A stretch of 24,455 nucleotides of DNA from Oscillospiraceae bacterium (GCA_017545325.1 JAFWOX010000076.1:1-24455), one strand, 5' to 3'. Positions 7,040 to 17,402 are shown, counted from the first letter of the stretch. Notes: a model not told the origin generated them from the sequence alone. Made by a program: numbers and translations.

Positions 7040-7477
7040 CTACTTCTTCCCGGAGAGCAGATCCGCCGCGCCGCCCAGAATGGAGCCCAGGATCCCGTCT
7101 ACCCCGGTCTTTTCCCCCTTCAGCACCTTCACCGCCGCGTCCCGGGTATTCTTGTCCGCCGCCCGGTACAGCTCCACCAGCTTCTTTTCCGCCGCGGTGA
7201 GCTGCACTTCATCCTTCTTCGCCGCCGTCTTCTTGGCGGCGGGCTTCTTGGCGGCAGGCTTGCTTCCCTCCTTCGCCGCGTTCAGCAGGGAGGCCTGGGT
7301 CACCCCCGTGGCCTTGGCAATGGCCTTCAGCTGGGCCTGGCTCAGGTCGAGCTCTCCCCGCTCCGCCTTGCTGATATCCGCCGCGGTGAGGCCGGAGATC
7401 TTCTTCGCCAGCTGTTCCTGGGTGAGCTTCGCCCCGGTGCGGGCTTCCTTGATGAGCGCGCCTACCTTATTCGCCAT
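7040..7477 (-). CDS. XRE-family HTH protein with a Lys/Ala-rich linker
   Basis: The 145-residue protein starts at ATG 7477 after GGGAGG. Residues ~5-62 form a Cro/CI-type helix-turn-helix (LTQEQLAKKISGLTAADISK, then recognition-helix and AKATGV segments). Residues 73-88 are a histone-like AAKK tract, followed by a predicted helical segment (TAAEKKLVELYRAADKNTR) and a Gly-rich, hydrophobic C-terminus. The basic tract may add non-specific DNA contact (inference). It lies 27 bases after galE and 7 bases before the cyclase gene on the same strand, so it is probably part of a glmS-galE-xre-cyclase transcript. Its regulated targets are unknown. Confidence 0.8.
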   Translation of the reverse strand: MANKVGALIKEARTGAKLTQEQLAKKISGLTAADISKAERGELDLSQAQLKAIAKATGVTQASLLNAAKEGSKPAAKKPAAKKTAAKKDEVQLTAAEKKLVELYRAADKNTRDAAVKVLKGEKTGVDGILGSILGGAADLLSGKK

Positions 7478-7504
7478 GGTGATAACCTCCCGTATTGATG
7501 AAAT

Positions 7505-8536
7505 TCAATCGCCGTATCCGTTTGGGTTATTTCGCTGCCAGTTCCAGCTGTCCCGGCACATGTCCCCCAGGTCCCGCTCCGCCCGCCAGCCCAGGACCCG
7601 CTCCGCCTTTTTCGGGTCGGCATAGCAGACGGCGATATCCCCGGGGCGGCGGGGATCGATCACATAGGGGATCTTCACGCCGCTGGCGGCTTCAAAGGCG
7701 GCCACCAGCTCCAGCACGCTGTATCCCCGGCCGGTGCCCAGGTTGAAGACCTCCACGCCCCCCGCCCGGATGGCCTGCAGGGCCGCGGCGTGACCCCGGG
7801 CCAGGTCCATGACATGGATATAGTCCCGCACTCCGGTGCCGTCCGGGGTTTCATAGTCCTTGCCAAAAACATGGAGCTTCTCCAGCTTGCCCACCGCCAC
7901 TTGGGTGATATAGGGCATGAGGTTATTGGGCACTCCGCTGGGATCCTCCCCCAGCAGGCCGGAGGGATGGGCGCCGATGGGGTTGAAGTACCGGAGGATC
8001 ACCACCCGCCAGGGATCCTTGTCTCCGTTCTTCAGGTCGGCGGTGTACAGGTCCCGAAGGATCTCCTCCTGCATCCACTTGGTCCAGCCGTAGGGGTTGG
8101 TGCACCGGCCCTTGGGGCAGTTCTCCGTGATGGGGATCTCCGCCGGGTCCCCGTATACCGTGGCAGAGGAGGAGAAGATGATGCTCTTGCAGCCGCTGCG
8201 GCGCATGACGTCCGTGAGGGTCAGGGTGCCGCCCACATTGTTCTCATAGTACTCCCAGGGCTTCCCCACGGATTCCCCCACGGCCTTCAGCCCCGCAAAA
8301 TGGATGACGCAGTCGAAGCGGTGCTCCGAAAACACCTGCTCCAGGGCGGCCCGGTCCCGCACGTCCGCCCGGTAAAAGGGGACACTCCCCCCGGTCAGCT
8401 CCTCCACCCGCTCCTGCACCCTGGGGCTGGAGTTGGAGAGATTATCCAGGCAGACCACCTCGTGTCCCGCCTGCAGCAGCTCCACCTGGGTATGGGAGCC
8501 GATATATCCGGCGCCGCCGGTGACCAGGATCTTCAT
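7505..8536 (-). CDS. galE: UDP-glucose 4-epimerase
   Basis: The 343-residue short-chain dehydrogenase/reductase-fold enzyme interconverts UDP-glucose and UDP-galactose (or the GlcNAc/GalNAc pair). The NAD-binding GGAGYIGSH lies at residues 7-15, then [10 protein letters not shown] and the catalytic NPYGWTK (Tyr-x-x-x-Lys, with Thr where many have Ser). [19 protein letters not shown] and [15 protein letters not shown] are diagnostic of GalE. The frame is open another 51 codons upstream, but those overlap glmS and are shadow. ATG 8536 has GGGAGG at the right distance and lies 13 bases after the glmS stop. Pairing with glmS supplies nucleotide sugars for the envelope, which fits the glycosyltransferase encoded elsewhere in the window. 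Confidence 0.96.
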   Translation of the reverse strand: MKILVTGGAGYIGSHTQVELLQAGHEVVCLDNLSNSSPRVQERVEELTGGSVPFYRADVRDRAALEQVFSEHRFDCVIHFAGLKAVGESVGKPWEYYENNVGGTLTLTDVMRRSGCKSIIFSSSATVYGDPAEIPITENCPKGRCTNPYGWTKWMQEEILRDLYTADLKNGDKDPWRVVILRYFNPIGAHPSGLLGEDPSGVPNNLMPYITQVAVGKLEKLHVFGKDYETPDGTGVRDYIHVMDLARGHAAALQAIRAGGVEVFNLGTGRGYSVLELVAAFEAASGVKIPYVIDPRRPGDIAVCYADPKKAERVLGWRAERDLGDMCRDSWNWQRNNPNGYGD

Positions 8537-8549
8537 CGCCGGCCTCCCT

Positions 8550-10418
8550 TCATTCCACAGTGACGCTCTTGGCCAGGTTCCTGGGCTTATCCACATCCAG
8601 GCCCCGGGCCACGCTGATATAATATCCCAGGAGCTGCAGGGGCACCACCACCAGGCTGCCCACAAAATGCTCGTCCGCCCTGGGCACATAGATCGTGAAG
8701 TTCACCTCGTCCTCCACGCCGTAATTCCCGTAGCTGGTGAGGCCCATGAGGTAGGCCCCCCGGGCCTTGCATTCCGCCATGTTGCTGACGGTCTTCTCCA
8801 GCAGGGCGCTCTGGGTGAGGACGCCGATCACCAGGGTGCCGTTTTCCAACAGGCTGATGGTGCCGTGCTTCAGCTCCCCGGCGGCATAGGCCTCCGAGTG
8901 GACATAGCTGATCTCCTTCATCTTCAGGCTGCCCTCCAGGCTCACCGCGTAATCCAGCCCCCGGCCGATGAAGAACACATCGTGGGCATGGGAATACTTG
9001 GAGGCAAACCACTGGATCCGCTCCTTATCCTCCAGCACCCGCTCGATCTTCCCGGGCAGCGCCTCCAGCTCCTGCAGATAGCGGGCATATTTCCCGTCGT
9101 CCATCCTGCCCCGGACCTTCGCCAGCTGCACCGCAAAGCAGTACATGGCGGCCAGCTGGGCGCTGTACGCCTTGGTGGTCGCCACGGCGATCTCCGGCCC
9201 CGCCAGGGTATAGAGCACATGCTCCGCCTCCCGGGCGATGGTGGAGCCCACCACATTCACCACGGCCAGGGTATGGAGGGAGGCCTCCTTCGCCTTCCTC
9301 AAGGCGGCCAGGGTATCCGCCGTCTCCCCGGACTGGGAGATGACGATCACCAGGGTGCGGGGATCCAGGGGCAGGTTCCGGTACCGGAATTCCGAGGCCA
9401 GCTCCACCCGCACGGGCAGGCCGGCCATATCCTCCAGCACATACTGGGAGACCATGCCCACATGCCAGGCGGACCCGCAGGCCGCAATGCATACGGAGGA
9501 GATATCCCCCAGCAGCTCATCCGTGATCCCCGCGCCGGAGAGGTCGATGCGTCCCTCCCTCACCAGGCTGTTCAGGGTATCCCGCACCGCCTTGGGCTGC
9601 TCATGGATCTCCTTGAGCATGAAGTGCTCATAGCCCTCCTTCTCCGCCGCCTCCGCATCCCAGGTGACGGTGGTGAGCTCCAGCTTGATCTCGTCCCCGT
9701 TCAGGTCGAAGAACTGTACCTGGCCCGGCAGGATCCGGGCGCACTGGAGGTCGCCGATATAGTACACCTGCCGGGTATACTTCAGGATGGCGGGGATATC
9801 AGAGGCCAGGAAGGACTCCCCCTCCCCCATGCCGATGATCATGGGGGAATCCCGCCGGGCGGCGTAGATCTCCCCGGGATAATCCTTGAACATCAGGGCC
9901 AGGGCATAGGAGCCCCGGGTCCGGACCATCATGCGGTTGATGGCGTCCATGGGACCCAGCTTGTATTTCTTGTAATAGTAATCCACCAGCTTGATGAGCA
10001 CCTCGGTATCCGTGCCGCTGTAAAACTGGTAGCCGTGGCTCAGAAGCTTTTCCTTCGGCTCCTCATAGTTTTCGATGATGCCGTTATGGACGCCCACCAC
10101 GTCCGATTCCACCGGACCGGAGGCGGAGCCCCGGGCATTCCCGCTCACATGGGGGTGGGCGTTCGTCTGGGTGGGTTCCCCGTGGGTGGCCCAGCGGGTA
10201 TGGCCGATGCCGCAGGTCCCGGGAAGGGCGCGGCCGTAATCCACCTTCTCCGCCAGGTTCCGCAGCTTGCCCGTGGCCTTCACCACCTCCGCCAGCCGGT
10301 CGCCGCAGCGCACCGCCAGCCCGGCAGAGTCATACCCCCGGTATTCCAGCCTGCTCAGCCCCTCCAGCAGCACCGGCGCCGCAGGACGGGAGCCCGTATA
10401 TCCGACGATTCCGCACAT
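8550..10418 (-). CDS. glmS: Glutamine-fructose-6-phosphate aminotransferase (isomerizing)
   Basis: The 622-residue enzyme makes glucosamine-6-phosphate from fructose-6-phosphate and glutamine, the first step to UDP-GlcNAc. The glutaminase domain starts [10 protein letters not shown] with the Cys2 nucleophile, followed by [12 protein letters not shown] and HNGIIENY. Two SIS sugar-isomerase domains follow ([21 protein letters not shown]; then [23 protein letters not shown]), and the end [13 protein letters not shown] is typical. AAGGAGGTG precedes the ATG. The promoter lies so close that the 5' leader is only about 20 nt, leaving no room for the glmS ribozyme common in Firmicutes. galE follows 13 bases after its stop. 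Confidence 0.98.
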   Translation of the reverse strand: MCGIVGYTGSRPAAPVLLEGLSRLEYRGYDSAGLAVRCGDRLAEVVKATGKLRNLAEKVDYGRALPGTCGIGHTRWATHGEPTQTNAHPHVSGNARGSASGPVESDVVGVHNGIIENYEEPKEKLLSHGYQFYSGTDTEVLIKLVDYYYKKYKLGPMDAINRMMVRTRGSYALALMFKDYPGEIYAARRDSPMIIGMGEGESFLASDIPAILKYTRQVYYIGDLQCARILPGQVQFFDLNGDEIKLELTTVTWDAEAAEKEGYEHFMLKEIHEQPKAVRDTLNSLVREGRIDLSGAGITDELLGDISSVCIAACGSAWHVGMVSQYVLEDMAGLPVRVELASEFRYRNLPLDPRTLVIVISQSGETADTLAALRKAKEASLHTLAVVNVVGSTIAREAEHVLYTLAGPEIAVATTKAYSAQLAAMYCFAVQLAKVRGRMDDGKYARYLQELEALPGKIERVLEDKERIQWFASKYSHAHDVFFIGRGLDYAVSLEGSLKMKEISYVHSEAYAAGELKHGTISLLENGTLVIGVLTQSALLEKTVSNMAECKARGAYLMGLTSYGNYGVEDEVNFTIYVPRADEHFVGSLVVVPLQLLGYYISVARGLDVDKPRNLAKSVTVE

Positions 10419-10445
10419 GGTTCCGCACCTCCTTAAAACCGGATC

Positions 10446-10474
10446 ATTGTATCACAGAACGGGCAGGAACTCAA
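10446..10474 (-). promoter_or_regulatory. Promoter of glmS-galE
   Basis: On the minus strand TTGAGT (10474-10469), 17 bases, then TACAAT (10451-10446). The expected start is near 10439 and the glmS ATG is at 10418. It lies back-to-back with the addB promoter. Confidence 0.75.
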
Positions 10475-10542
10475 TCCGTATTCCCCGGCTGGGCGGGCCT
10501 TTCATCCGAAGGAGGAAAACGCCCGATTTCTCCCGGTTACGC

Positions 10543-10571
10543 TTGTCCCCCGCCCCGGGGCGTGATACAAT
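10543..10571 (+). promoter_or_regulatory. Promoter of the addBA operon
   Basis: TTGTCC (10543-10548), a 17-base spacer, then TACAAT (10566-10571). The -10 hexamer is identical to that of the divergent glmS promoter. GGGAGGGG and the addB ATG at 10604 follow. The spacer contains the palindrome CGCCCCGGGGCG, which could be an operator or just GC-rich sequence. Confidence 0.7.
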
Positions 10572-10603
10572 AATTGAATCAGAAAAACGGGAGGGGTGAG
10601 AAG

Positions 10604-13600
10604 ATGCTGACGCTGATCCTGGGCGGCGCGGGAAGCGGCAAGACCCGGCTGGCCTATCGCCAGTTTCGGGACGCCATGGAGGCGGGCAGGACCGGGTTGG
10701 TGCTTCTCACCCCGGAGCAGCAGTCCCACCGGGCGGAGCGGGAGCTGGCCGCCTTCTGCGGCCCCGCCCTCAGCCTCCATGGGGAGGTGCTGAGCTTCAC
10801 CCGGCTGTACAGCCGGGCGGCGGCGGAGCTGGGGGGGCTGGCAGACCCTATCCCGGACCGGGGCGCCCGGCTCCTGCTCCTGGCCGTGGCCCTGGAGGAG
10901 ATCGCCCCCCTGCTCCGGCAATACGGGGACCGGGGAAGGCGGGGGGACTGGCTCCCCCAGCTTCTGGACGCGGTGGAGGAGCTGGAAAGCTCCCTCACGG
11001 AGCCGGAGGCCCTGATGGCCGCGGCGGAGTCTGCGGCGGGCAGCATACGGGATAAGCTCTATGACCTGGCCCTGGTGCAGCAGGCCTACCGGGCGGCCCT
11101 GGACCGCCGACTGGGGGACAGCCGGGACCGGATCCGCCGCCTGGCGGACATGGCGGAGGCCTGCTCCGCCGGGGCCGGCGGCCTCTGGGCGGACGGCTTC
11201 ACGGATTTCACCGCCGCGGAGCTGGAGGTCTTGGACGCCCTCCTCCGCCGGGGTACGGACCTGACCGTTACCCTGCCCCTTCCCGACTGGGCGGAGGAGG
11301 ACGCGGAGGCCTTCCGCCTGCCGGAAAACACCTTCCGGCGGCTCACCCGCCTGGCCTCCCTTCGGGGGACGGAATGCCGCATCCTCCGCTGCGCCGGGGA
11401 GAAGGACCCCGCCCCCGCCCTGCGGCGGCTGGCGGAGGGGCTGTACCGTTACGGGGAAGCCCCCGCTCCCCGGGAGGAGAAGGCCCCCCCGGTGGAGCTG
11501 ATGCAGACGGCGAATTATTCCGGAGAGTGCCGCTATGCCGCCGCCCGGATCCTGGAGCTGCTGCGGCAGGACCCCTCCCTGCGCTTCGGGGACTTTGCCG
11601 TGGCCGCCCCGGACTACGGCGGAAAAGGCCCTCTGCTGGAGGCCGTGTTCCGGGAATACGGGATCCCCTTTTTCGTGGAGGAAACCGCCAGCCTGGGGGA
11701 CACGGGCCTGGCCGCCTTTGTGCTGGACGCCCTGAATACCGCCGCCGGGGGCTTTGCCTACCGGGATATATTCGCCTGCCTGAAATCCGGTCTGGCGGGG
11801 CTCAGCCCCGGGGAGACGGACCGGCTGGAGAATTACTGCCTGCTGTGGAACATCCGGGGAGAGGGGACCTGGGGCCAGGAGGCCCCTTGGGACCGGCACC
11901 CCCGAGGCTATGTGCCCCAGCGCACGGAGGCGGACGAGAAGGAGCTGGCGGAGGTGGACGCCCTGCGCCGCCGGGCCGCCGCCCCCCTGCTGAAGCTCAG
12001 CGCCGCCCTGAAGAAGGCGGAAACGGGGCGGGAATACCTCGCCGCCCTGACGGACTACCTCCTGGCAGCGGATATCCGGGCCGGGCTCAGCGCCCGGGCC
12101 GCGCGGCTGGAGGAGCTGGGAGACCCCCAGGCCGCCCGGGACTGCCTCCGCCAGTGGGACGCCCTCTGCGCCTGCCTGGACCAGTTCTGGGAGGCCCTGG
12201 GGGAGGTGCGGCTGGAGGAAAAGGACTTTCTGCGCCTGCTGGAGCTGCTGCTCCGGAACCGGGACATGGGCTCCATCCCCGCCGCCCTGGACTGCGTCTC
12301 CCTGGGCTCCCCCGGAAGGCTTCGGGGGCGGAAGCCCCGGGTCCTTCTGCTGCTGGGGGCGGAGGATTCCGCCCTTCCCGGCGCCGAGGACGGGGTCGGC
12401 TTCTTCTCCCCGGAGGAGCGGCGCGCCCTCTTCGACCTGGGCCTGCGCCTGGAGCAGGACCGGGAGGAGGGTCTCTCCCGCCGCCTGTACGACCTGTATC
12501 AGATCGCCGCCGCCCCCCGGGAGCGGCTGATCGTGAGCTTTTCCGGGCCGGACGCCCGGCCCAGTCTCCTGCAGCGCCGGGCCATGGCCCTGCTGGGGGT
12601 GGATATGGGCCGGGAGGAGGACCTGGGGGAAAGGCATCTCTGCGCCGCACCGGAGCCGCTGTTCCGTCTCGCCCTGGCGGGGGGCAGCCGTCTCGCCCTG
12701 GCCGCGGCCCGGGTGACGGATCGGGAGCGGCTGGAACGGGTGCGGGCCTCCGCCCTCCGTTCCCGGGGCAGCCTGTCCCCCAAGGCGGCCTCCGCCCTGT
12801 ACGGCCGGGAGCTGCGCCTCACCGCCTCCCGCACGGAGACCTTCTATACCTGCCGCTACCGGTATTTTCTCCAATACGGCCTGAAGGCCGCCGAGCGGAA
12901 GACCGCCGGGTTCCAGGCCCCGGAGCTGGGAACCTTTCTCCATTTCGTGCTGGAGGGGGTTTGCCGGGAGGCCGCCGCCCGGGGCGGCTTCCGGGACCTG
13001 GGGGAGGAAACCCTGAAGGCGCTGACGGAGAAATATACCGGGGAGTATGTCCGGCAGTATCTCCGTCCGGCCCAGCTGCGGGATCCCCGCTTCCGCTACC
13101 TCTTTACCCGCCTCCGCCGGAGCGTGGACCTGATCCTCCGGGACGTGATCGGGGAGCTGGCGGTGAGCCGGTTTACCCCCATGGACTTCGAGCTGCGCTT
13201 CGGCCTGGGGCCGGATGAACTCCCCCCTCTTCGGGCGGGAGACGTGAGCCTGGGGGGCGTGGCGGACCGGGTGGACGGCTGGCTGGACGGGGATACCCTG
13301 TACCTCTGCATCGCGGATTACAAGACGGGGAAAAGGACCTTCAGCCTCACGGACGTCTGGTATGGGCTGGGGATCCAGATGCTCCTGTACCTCTTCGCCC
13401 TGGAGGCGGACGGCCCGGCGCGCTACGGCGTCAGCCGCATCGTCCCTGCCGGGGTCCTGTACGCCCCGGCCCGGGACCTGTTTCTGGACATGTCCCGAAG
13501 CAGCAGTCCGGAGGAGATCGCCAAGGCCCGGCAGAAGGCCCTGCGGCGCAGCGGTCTGCTCCTGGCGGACGCGAGGGTGCTTCAGGCCCGGGAGGAGGGG

Positions 13601-13918
13601 GATCAGCCCCGGTACCTCCCCGTGGCCTACCGGGACGGCGTCCCCACGGGCTCCGTGGCCACCCTGGCCCAGCTGGGCCGGCTGGCGGCCTATGTGAAAA
13701 AGCTGCTGGAACGGATGGGCTCCGCCCTCCGCTCCGGCTCCATCCAGGCGGACCCCCTGTGCCGGGCCGGGAGCAGCGTGCCCTGCGACTGGTGCCCCTA
13801 TACCGCCGCCTGCGCCTTCCAGGAGGGGCAGGGGGAGGACCGGTACCGGCAGATGGAGCGCCACGGGGGGGACGAATTCTGGCAGGAGCTGGGAAAGGAG
13901 GCGGCGCAGAATGGCTGA
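10604..13918 (+). CDS. addB: ATP-dependent nuclease subunit B (AddB)
   Basis: The 1104-residue protein is close to the usual ~1160. With AddA it resects double-strand breaks and loads recombination; AddB reads Chi. Seen are Walker A GGAGSGKT (Lys13), an inactive-helicase body, and a C-terminal RecB-type nuclease with GGVADRVD (Asp888/Asp891) and ADYKTGK (Asp905, Lys907). The four Fe-S cysteines are in AddB spacing: Cys750, then Cys1061-x2-Cys1064-x5-Cys1070. ATG 10604 after GGGAGGGGTGAGAAG is preferred over a TTG 10 codons upstream. The last 8 bases overlap addA, implying coupling. The long minus-strand open frames here are GC-driven shadows. Confidence 0.95.
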   Translation: MLTLILGGAGSGKTRLAYRQFRDAMEAGRTGLVLLTPEQQSHRAERELAAFCGPALSLHGEVLSFTRLYSRAAAELGGLADPIPDRGARLLLLAVALEEIAPLLRQYGDRGRRGDWLPQLLDAVEELESSLTEPEALMAAAESAAGSIRDKLYDLALVQQAYRAALDRRLGDSRDRIRRLADMAEACSAGAGGLWADGFTDFTAAELEVLDALLRRGTDLTVTLPLPDWAEEDAEAFRLPENTFRRLTRLASLRGTECRILRCAGEKDPAPALRRLAEGLYRYGEAPAPREEKAPPVELMQTANYSGECRYAAARILELLRQDPSLRFGDFAVAAPDYGGKGPLLEAVFREYGIPFFVEETASLGDTGLAAFVLDALNTAAGGFAYRDIFACLKSGLAGLSPGETDRLENYCLLWNIRGEGTWGQEAPWDRHPRGYVPQRTEADEKELAEVDALRRRAAAPLLKLSAALKKAETGREYLAALTDYLLAADIRAGLSARAARLEELGDPQAARDCLRQWDALCACLDQFWEALGEVRLEEKDFLRLLELLLRNRDMGSIPAALDCVSLGSPGRLRGRKPRVLLLLGAEDSALPGAEDGVGFFSPEERRALFDLGLRLEQDREEGLSRRLYDLYQIAAAPRERLIVSFSGPDARPSLLQRRAMALLGVDMGREEDLGERHLCAAPEPLFRLALAGGSRLALAAARVTDRERLERVRASALRSRGSLSPKAASALYGRELRLTASRTETFYTCRYRYFLQYGLKAAERKTAGFQAPELGTFLHFVLEGVCREAAARGGFRDLGEETLKALTEKYTGEYVRQYLRPAQLRDPRFRYLFTRLRRSVDLILRDVIGELAVSRFTPMDFELRFGLGPDELPPLRAGDVSLGGVADRVDGWLDGDTLYLCIADYKTGKRTFSLTDVWYGLGIQMLLYLFALEADGPARYGVSRIVPAGVLYAPARDLFLDMSRSSSPEEIAKARQKALRRSGLLLADARVLQAREEGDQPRYLPVAYRDGVPTGSVATLAQLGRLAAYVKKLLERMGSALRSGSIQADPLCRAGSSVPCDWCPYTAACAFQEGQGEDRYRQMERHGGDEFWQELGKEAAQNG

Positions 13919-16900
13919 TTTTCCCCTCACCCCCGCCCAGCGGGCGGCGGTGGAGCACCGGAACGGTCCTCTGCTCATCGCGGCGGGCGCCGGCTCCGGC
14001 AAGACCCGGGTGCTGGTGGAGCGGCTGCTGGACCGCATCCTCCGGGATGATCTGGACCTGGACCGCTTCCTGCTCATCACCTATACCCGGGCGGCGGCGG
14101 CGGAGCTCCGCAGCCGCATCCAGGACGCCCTTTCCCAGGCTCTGGATCGGGACCCGGGAAGCCTCCGGCTCCGGCGGCAGCTCACCCTGGTGAACCGGGC
14201 CTCCATCGGCACCATCCACAGCTTCTGCGCCTCCGTCCTGCGGAAGCACGCCGTCCTCTGCGCCCTGCGGCCGGATTTCCGGCAGCTGGAGCCCGATGAG
14301 GAGGCGGTGATCCGGGGGGAGGTGCTGGAGGCGCTGCTGGAAACGCGGTACGGGGAGATGGAGCCGGGCTTCAGCCTGCTGGCGGACAACCTAGGAAGCG
14401 GGATGGACGATTCCGCCCTGAAGCAGTCGGTGCTCCGGACCTTTGAGCAGGTCCAGTCCCACCCGGATCCCGAGGCCTGGCTCCGGGAGCAGTGGGAGGC
14501 CCCCGTCCCCGCCGGGGACGCGGCGGAGACCCCCTGGGGCGCCCTGCTCCTGTCCTCCGCGGGAAGGCGGGCGGAGTTCTGGCTCCGTCAGCTCCTTTCC
14601 GCCCGGGAAAAGCTGGCCGGGGAGCCCAGGCTGGAGGCGGGCTACGGCCCCGCCCTGGAGGGGGCGGCCCAGTCCATCCGGGCCTTCCGCGCCGCCCTGG
14701 AGGAGGGCTGGGACGCCGCGCGGGCGGCGGGCCCCATCGCGTACCCCGCTCTGCGGGGACCCAGGGGCATGGGGGATCATCCCCTGGCCCTGGAGATCAA
14801 GGCCCTTTGGGACCGGTGCAAAAAGCGCATGAAGCAGGTCACGGACCTGTTCACGGATTCCAGCGGCGACCACAACGCGGATTTTCAGGCGGTGCGCCCG
14901 GTGACGGACGCCCTCTTCCGCCTGACGGCGGACTTCTCCCGGGCCTACGGGGAGGAGAAGCGCCGCCGCAATGTATTGGATTTCTCCGATCTGGAGCACC
15001 TCTCCCTCCGCCTGCTCACGGAGGAGGACGGCGCCCCCTCTCCCCTGGCGGGGGAGCTCTCCGCCCAGTTCGAGGAGATCCTGGTGGACGAGTACCAGGA
15101 CTGCAACCGGGTGCAGGAGCGGATCTTCCGGGCCATCTCCCGGGAGGGGAAGAACATCACCATGGTGGGGGACGTGAAGCAGAGCATCTACCGCTTCCGC
15201 CTGGCGGACCCCAGCCTTTTCCTGGAAAAATACGCCGCCTACCGGGATGAGCCGGAGGCGGGAGAGGGACGGCGGGTGCTGCTCCGGGAGAATTTCCGCT
15301 CCGACGCGGGGATCCTCCGGGGGGTGAACGACCTGTTCTCCCGCATCCTCACCCGGGAGCTGGGGGAGCTGGACTATGGGGAGGCGGAGGCGCTGATCCC
15401 CGGCGCCGGGGCTTCGGATACCCCCGGCAGCTTCGAGCTGCGCCTGGCGGAGACCGGCGGCCCCGGCCTGGAGGCGGAGGCGGAGGCGGTGAGCCTTCGG
15501 GTCTCCCGGCTTCTGGAGGAGGGCATCCGGGTGAAGGACAAGGCCGGGGACCGGCCCCTGGCCGCCGGGGATATCGCCATCCTCCTGCGGGGGGCGAAGG
15601 ACCGGGACCGGATCTTTGCCGCCGCCCTGGAGCGCCGGGGCATCCCCAGCGTCTGCCTGAAGGGGGGAGACAGCTTCACCGAGCGCCGGGAGGTGATCTG
15701 GGCCCTGAGCCTGCTGCAGATCATCGACAATCCCCGGCAGGATATCCCCCTCGTCGCCGCCCTGCGCAGCCCGGTCTGGAGCTTTTCCGCGGACCAGCTG
15801 GCCGCCCTGCGCACCGGGACCCGGGAGGGCTGCCTCTATGACGCCCTGGCCGCCCGGGGGGAGACGGACGCCCTGTGCGCAAAGGTCCTGAAGGACCTGG
15901 AGGACTATCGCCTCCTGGCCGCCGATCTCCCCGCGGACCGGCTCCTGACGGAGCTGTATGCCCGCACCGGCCTTCCCGCCGCAGCGGAGGCCCGGGAGAA
16001 GGGATCCTCCCTCTGGCTGGAGGAGCTGGTGCGGCGCGCCCGGGACCTGGGCAGGACCGGCTGCAGAGGCCTGTTCCGCTTCGTCCTCCGGCTCCGGGAG
16101 GCGGAGGAGCGGCGGGCGGCCTCCGCCTCCCCGGGGATCAGCGGCGGCGGAGTGCGGATCACGACGATGCATGATTCCAAGGGGCTGGAATACCCCGTGG
16201 TGATCCTGGCGGACCTGGGCAGGCAGTTCCACCGGGCATCCCAGGACGGCCCCATCCTCATCCATCCCCAGCTGGGGGCGGGCTGCCGGCGCAGGGACCC
16301 GGATCGGGGCATCGTATACGATACCCTCCCCCGCCTGGCGGTGCTGGAGCAGCTGAGGCGGGAGAACCTGAGCGAGGAGCTCCGGGTCCTGTATGTGGCC
16401 ATGACCCGGGCGCGGCAGAAGCTGGTGGTCTTCCTCCGCTGCCGGGACCGGGCAAAGGCCATGAACACCCTGGGCCTCTGGGCCTCGGAGCCCATCGATC
16501 CCCAGGCCCTGGCGGACTGCAGCTGCATGGGGGAATGGATCCTCATCGCCGCCCTGGCCCAGGGCCAGGCAGGCCCCTGGAGTCTGCTGCCTGCGGAGCT
16601 CTCCCCGGCGGAGGAAACGGCTGCGGTGCCGGAGGTCCTCCCCCCGCCGGAGGAGCCGGGAACGCCGGAGGATGAGCTCCTGGCCGTGCTCCGCTGGCGG
16701 TATCCCCGGGCGGCGGATACCCGCCTGCCCTCCAAGCTCACCGCCACGGCCCTGCGGGAAACCGCGCGGCAGGCGGAGGCCGGGGAGGCGGCGGAGGAAC
16801 TGCGGCAGGAGGGAACCCCTCCTCCCGGAGAAGCGTCCAAGGAACTGAAGCTCCCCGCCTTCCTCAGCGGGGAAAAGGCCCTCTCCCCGGCGGAGCGGGG

Positions 16901-17402
16901 CACCGCCCTGCACCTGGCCATGCAGTATGCCCGACCCGAAGCCTGCCGGGATCCGGAGAGCGCGGCGGCGGAGGTGGCGCGGCTTCGGGAAAAGCGCTTC
17001 CTGCGTCCGGAGCAGGCCGCGGCGGTGGATCCCCGGAGGCTGAGCGACTGGTATGCCTCTCCCCTGGGCCGCCGGGTGCTGGCGGCGGAGGGGGTACACC
17101 GGGAATTCAAGTTCTCCCTGCTGGCCCCCGCCTCCCTGCTGGATCCGGCGGGACAGGGGGAAATGCTCCTCCAGGGCGTGGTGGACTGCTGGCTGGAGGA
17201 GCCGGAGGGGATCATCGTTATCGATTATAAGACAGACCGGGTGAGCCGGTCCGGGCAGGCTGCCCGGGCGGCGGAATACGCCCCCCAGCTCCGGGCTTAC
17301 GCCTGGGCGCTGGAGCGGATCACCGGAAAGCGGGTCAACGCCGCTTATCTCTATTTCTTCTCCACGGGAGAAGCGATCCGACTGGATTTGGGAAAGGAGT
17401 AA
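13911..17402 (+). CDS. addA: ATP-dependent helicase/nuclease subunit A (AddA)
   Basis: The 1163-residue UvrD-type (SF1A) helicase with a C-terminal nuclease is the motor of the AddAB break-processing enzyme. Seen in order are Q-motif LTPAQRAAVEH, Walker A AAGAGSGKT (Lys31), TYTRAAAAELRSRI, Walker B VDEYQD (Asp393/Glu394), GDVKQSIYRFR, ENFRS, TTMHDSKGLEYPVV (motif V region), YVAMTRAR (motif VI), then the nuclease with Asp1092 (QGVVDCW) and DYK at 1105-1107. GGAAAGGAGG upstream of the ATG lies within addB. A homocysteine methyltransferase gene begins 4 bases after the stop. Confidence 0.96.
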   Translation: MADFPLTPAQRAAVEHRNGPLLIAAGAGSGKTRVLVERLLDRILRDDLDLDRFLLITYTRAAAAELRSRIQDALSQALDRDPGSLRLRRQLTLVNRASIGTIHSFCASVLRKHAVLCALRPDFRQLEPDEEAVIRGEVLEALLETRYGEMEPGFSLLADNLGSGMDDSALKQSVLRTFEQVQSHPDPEAWLREQWEAPVPAGDAAETPWGALLLSSAGRRAEFWLRQLLSAREKLAGEPRLEAGYGPALEGAAQSIRAFRAALEEGWDAARAAGPIAYPALRGPRGMGDHPLALEIKALWDRCKKRMKQVTDLFTDSSGDHNADFQAVRPVTDALFRLTADFSRAYGEEKRRRNVLDFSDLEHLSLRLLTEEDGAPSPLAGELSAQFEEILVDEYQDCNRVQERIFRAISREGKNITMVGDVKQSIYRFRLADPSLFLEKYAAYRDEPEAGEGRRVLLRENFRSDAGILRGVNDLFSRILTRELGELDYGEAEALIPGAGASDTPGSFELRLAETGGPGLEAEAEAVSLRVSRLLEEGIRVKDKAGDRPLAAGDIAILLRGAKDRDRIFAAALERRGIPSVCLKGGDSFTERREVIWALSLLQIIDNPRQDIPLVAALRSPVWSFSADQLAALRTGTREGCLYDALAARGETDALCAKVLKDLEDYRLLAADLPADRLLTELYARTGLPAAAEAREKGSSLWLEELVRRARDLGRTGCRGLFRFVLRLREAEERRAASASPGISGGGVRITTMHDSKGLEYPVVILADLGRQFHRASQDGPILIHPQLGAGCRRRDPDRGIVYDTLPRLAVLEQLRRENLSEELRVLYVAMTRARQKLVVFLRCRDRAKAMNTLGLWASEPIDPQALADCSCMGEWILIAALAQGQAGPWSLLPAELSPAEETAAVPEVLPPPEEPGTPEDELLAVLRWRYPRAADTRLPSKLTATALRETARQAEAGEAAEELRQEGTPPPGEASKELKLPAFLSGEKALSPAERGTALHLAMQYARPEACRDPESAAAEVARLREKRFLRPEQAAAVDPRRLSDWYASPLGRRVLAAEGVHREFKFSLLAPASLLDPAGQGEMLLQGVVDCWLEEPEGIIVIDYKTDRVSRSGQAARAAEYAPQLRAYAWALERITGKRVNAAYLYFFSTGEAIRLDLGKE

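Noticed and set aside
6130..7200. Plus-strand open frame spanning the cas12a start and cyclase gene
   Set aside because: It crosses a promoter, a terminator and two clear opposite-strand genes, and its composition changes abruptly at the island edge.
8537..8689. N-terminal extension of galE
   Set aside because: The extra 51 codons overlap glmS and have a shadow-like Trp-rich sequence; ATG 8536 has a good ribosome site and begins the NAD-binding fold.
10502..14080. Very long open frame on the minus strand opposite addB
   Set aside because: Proline- and glycine-rich, low-complexity product with no family signature; it is the antisense shadow of a GC-rich gene.
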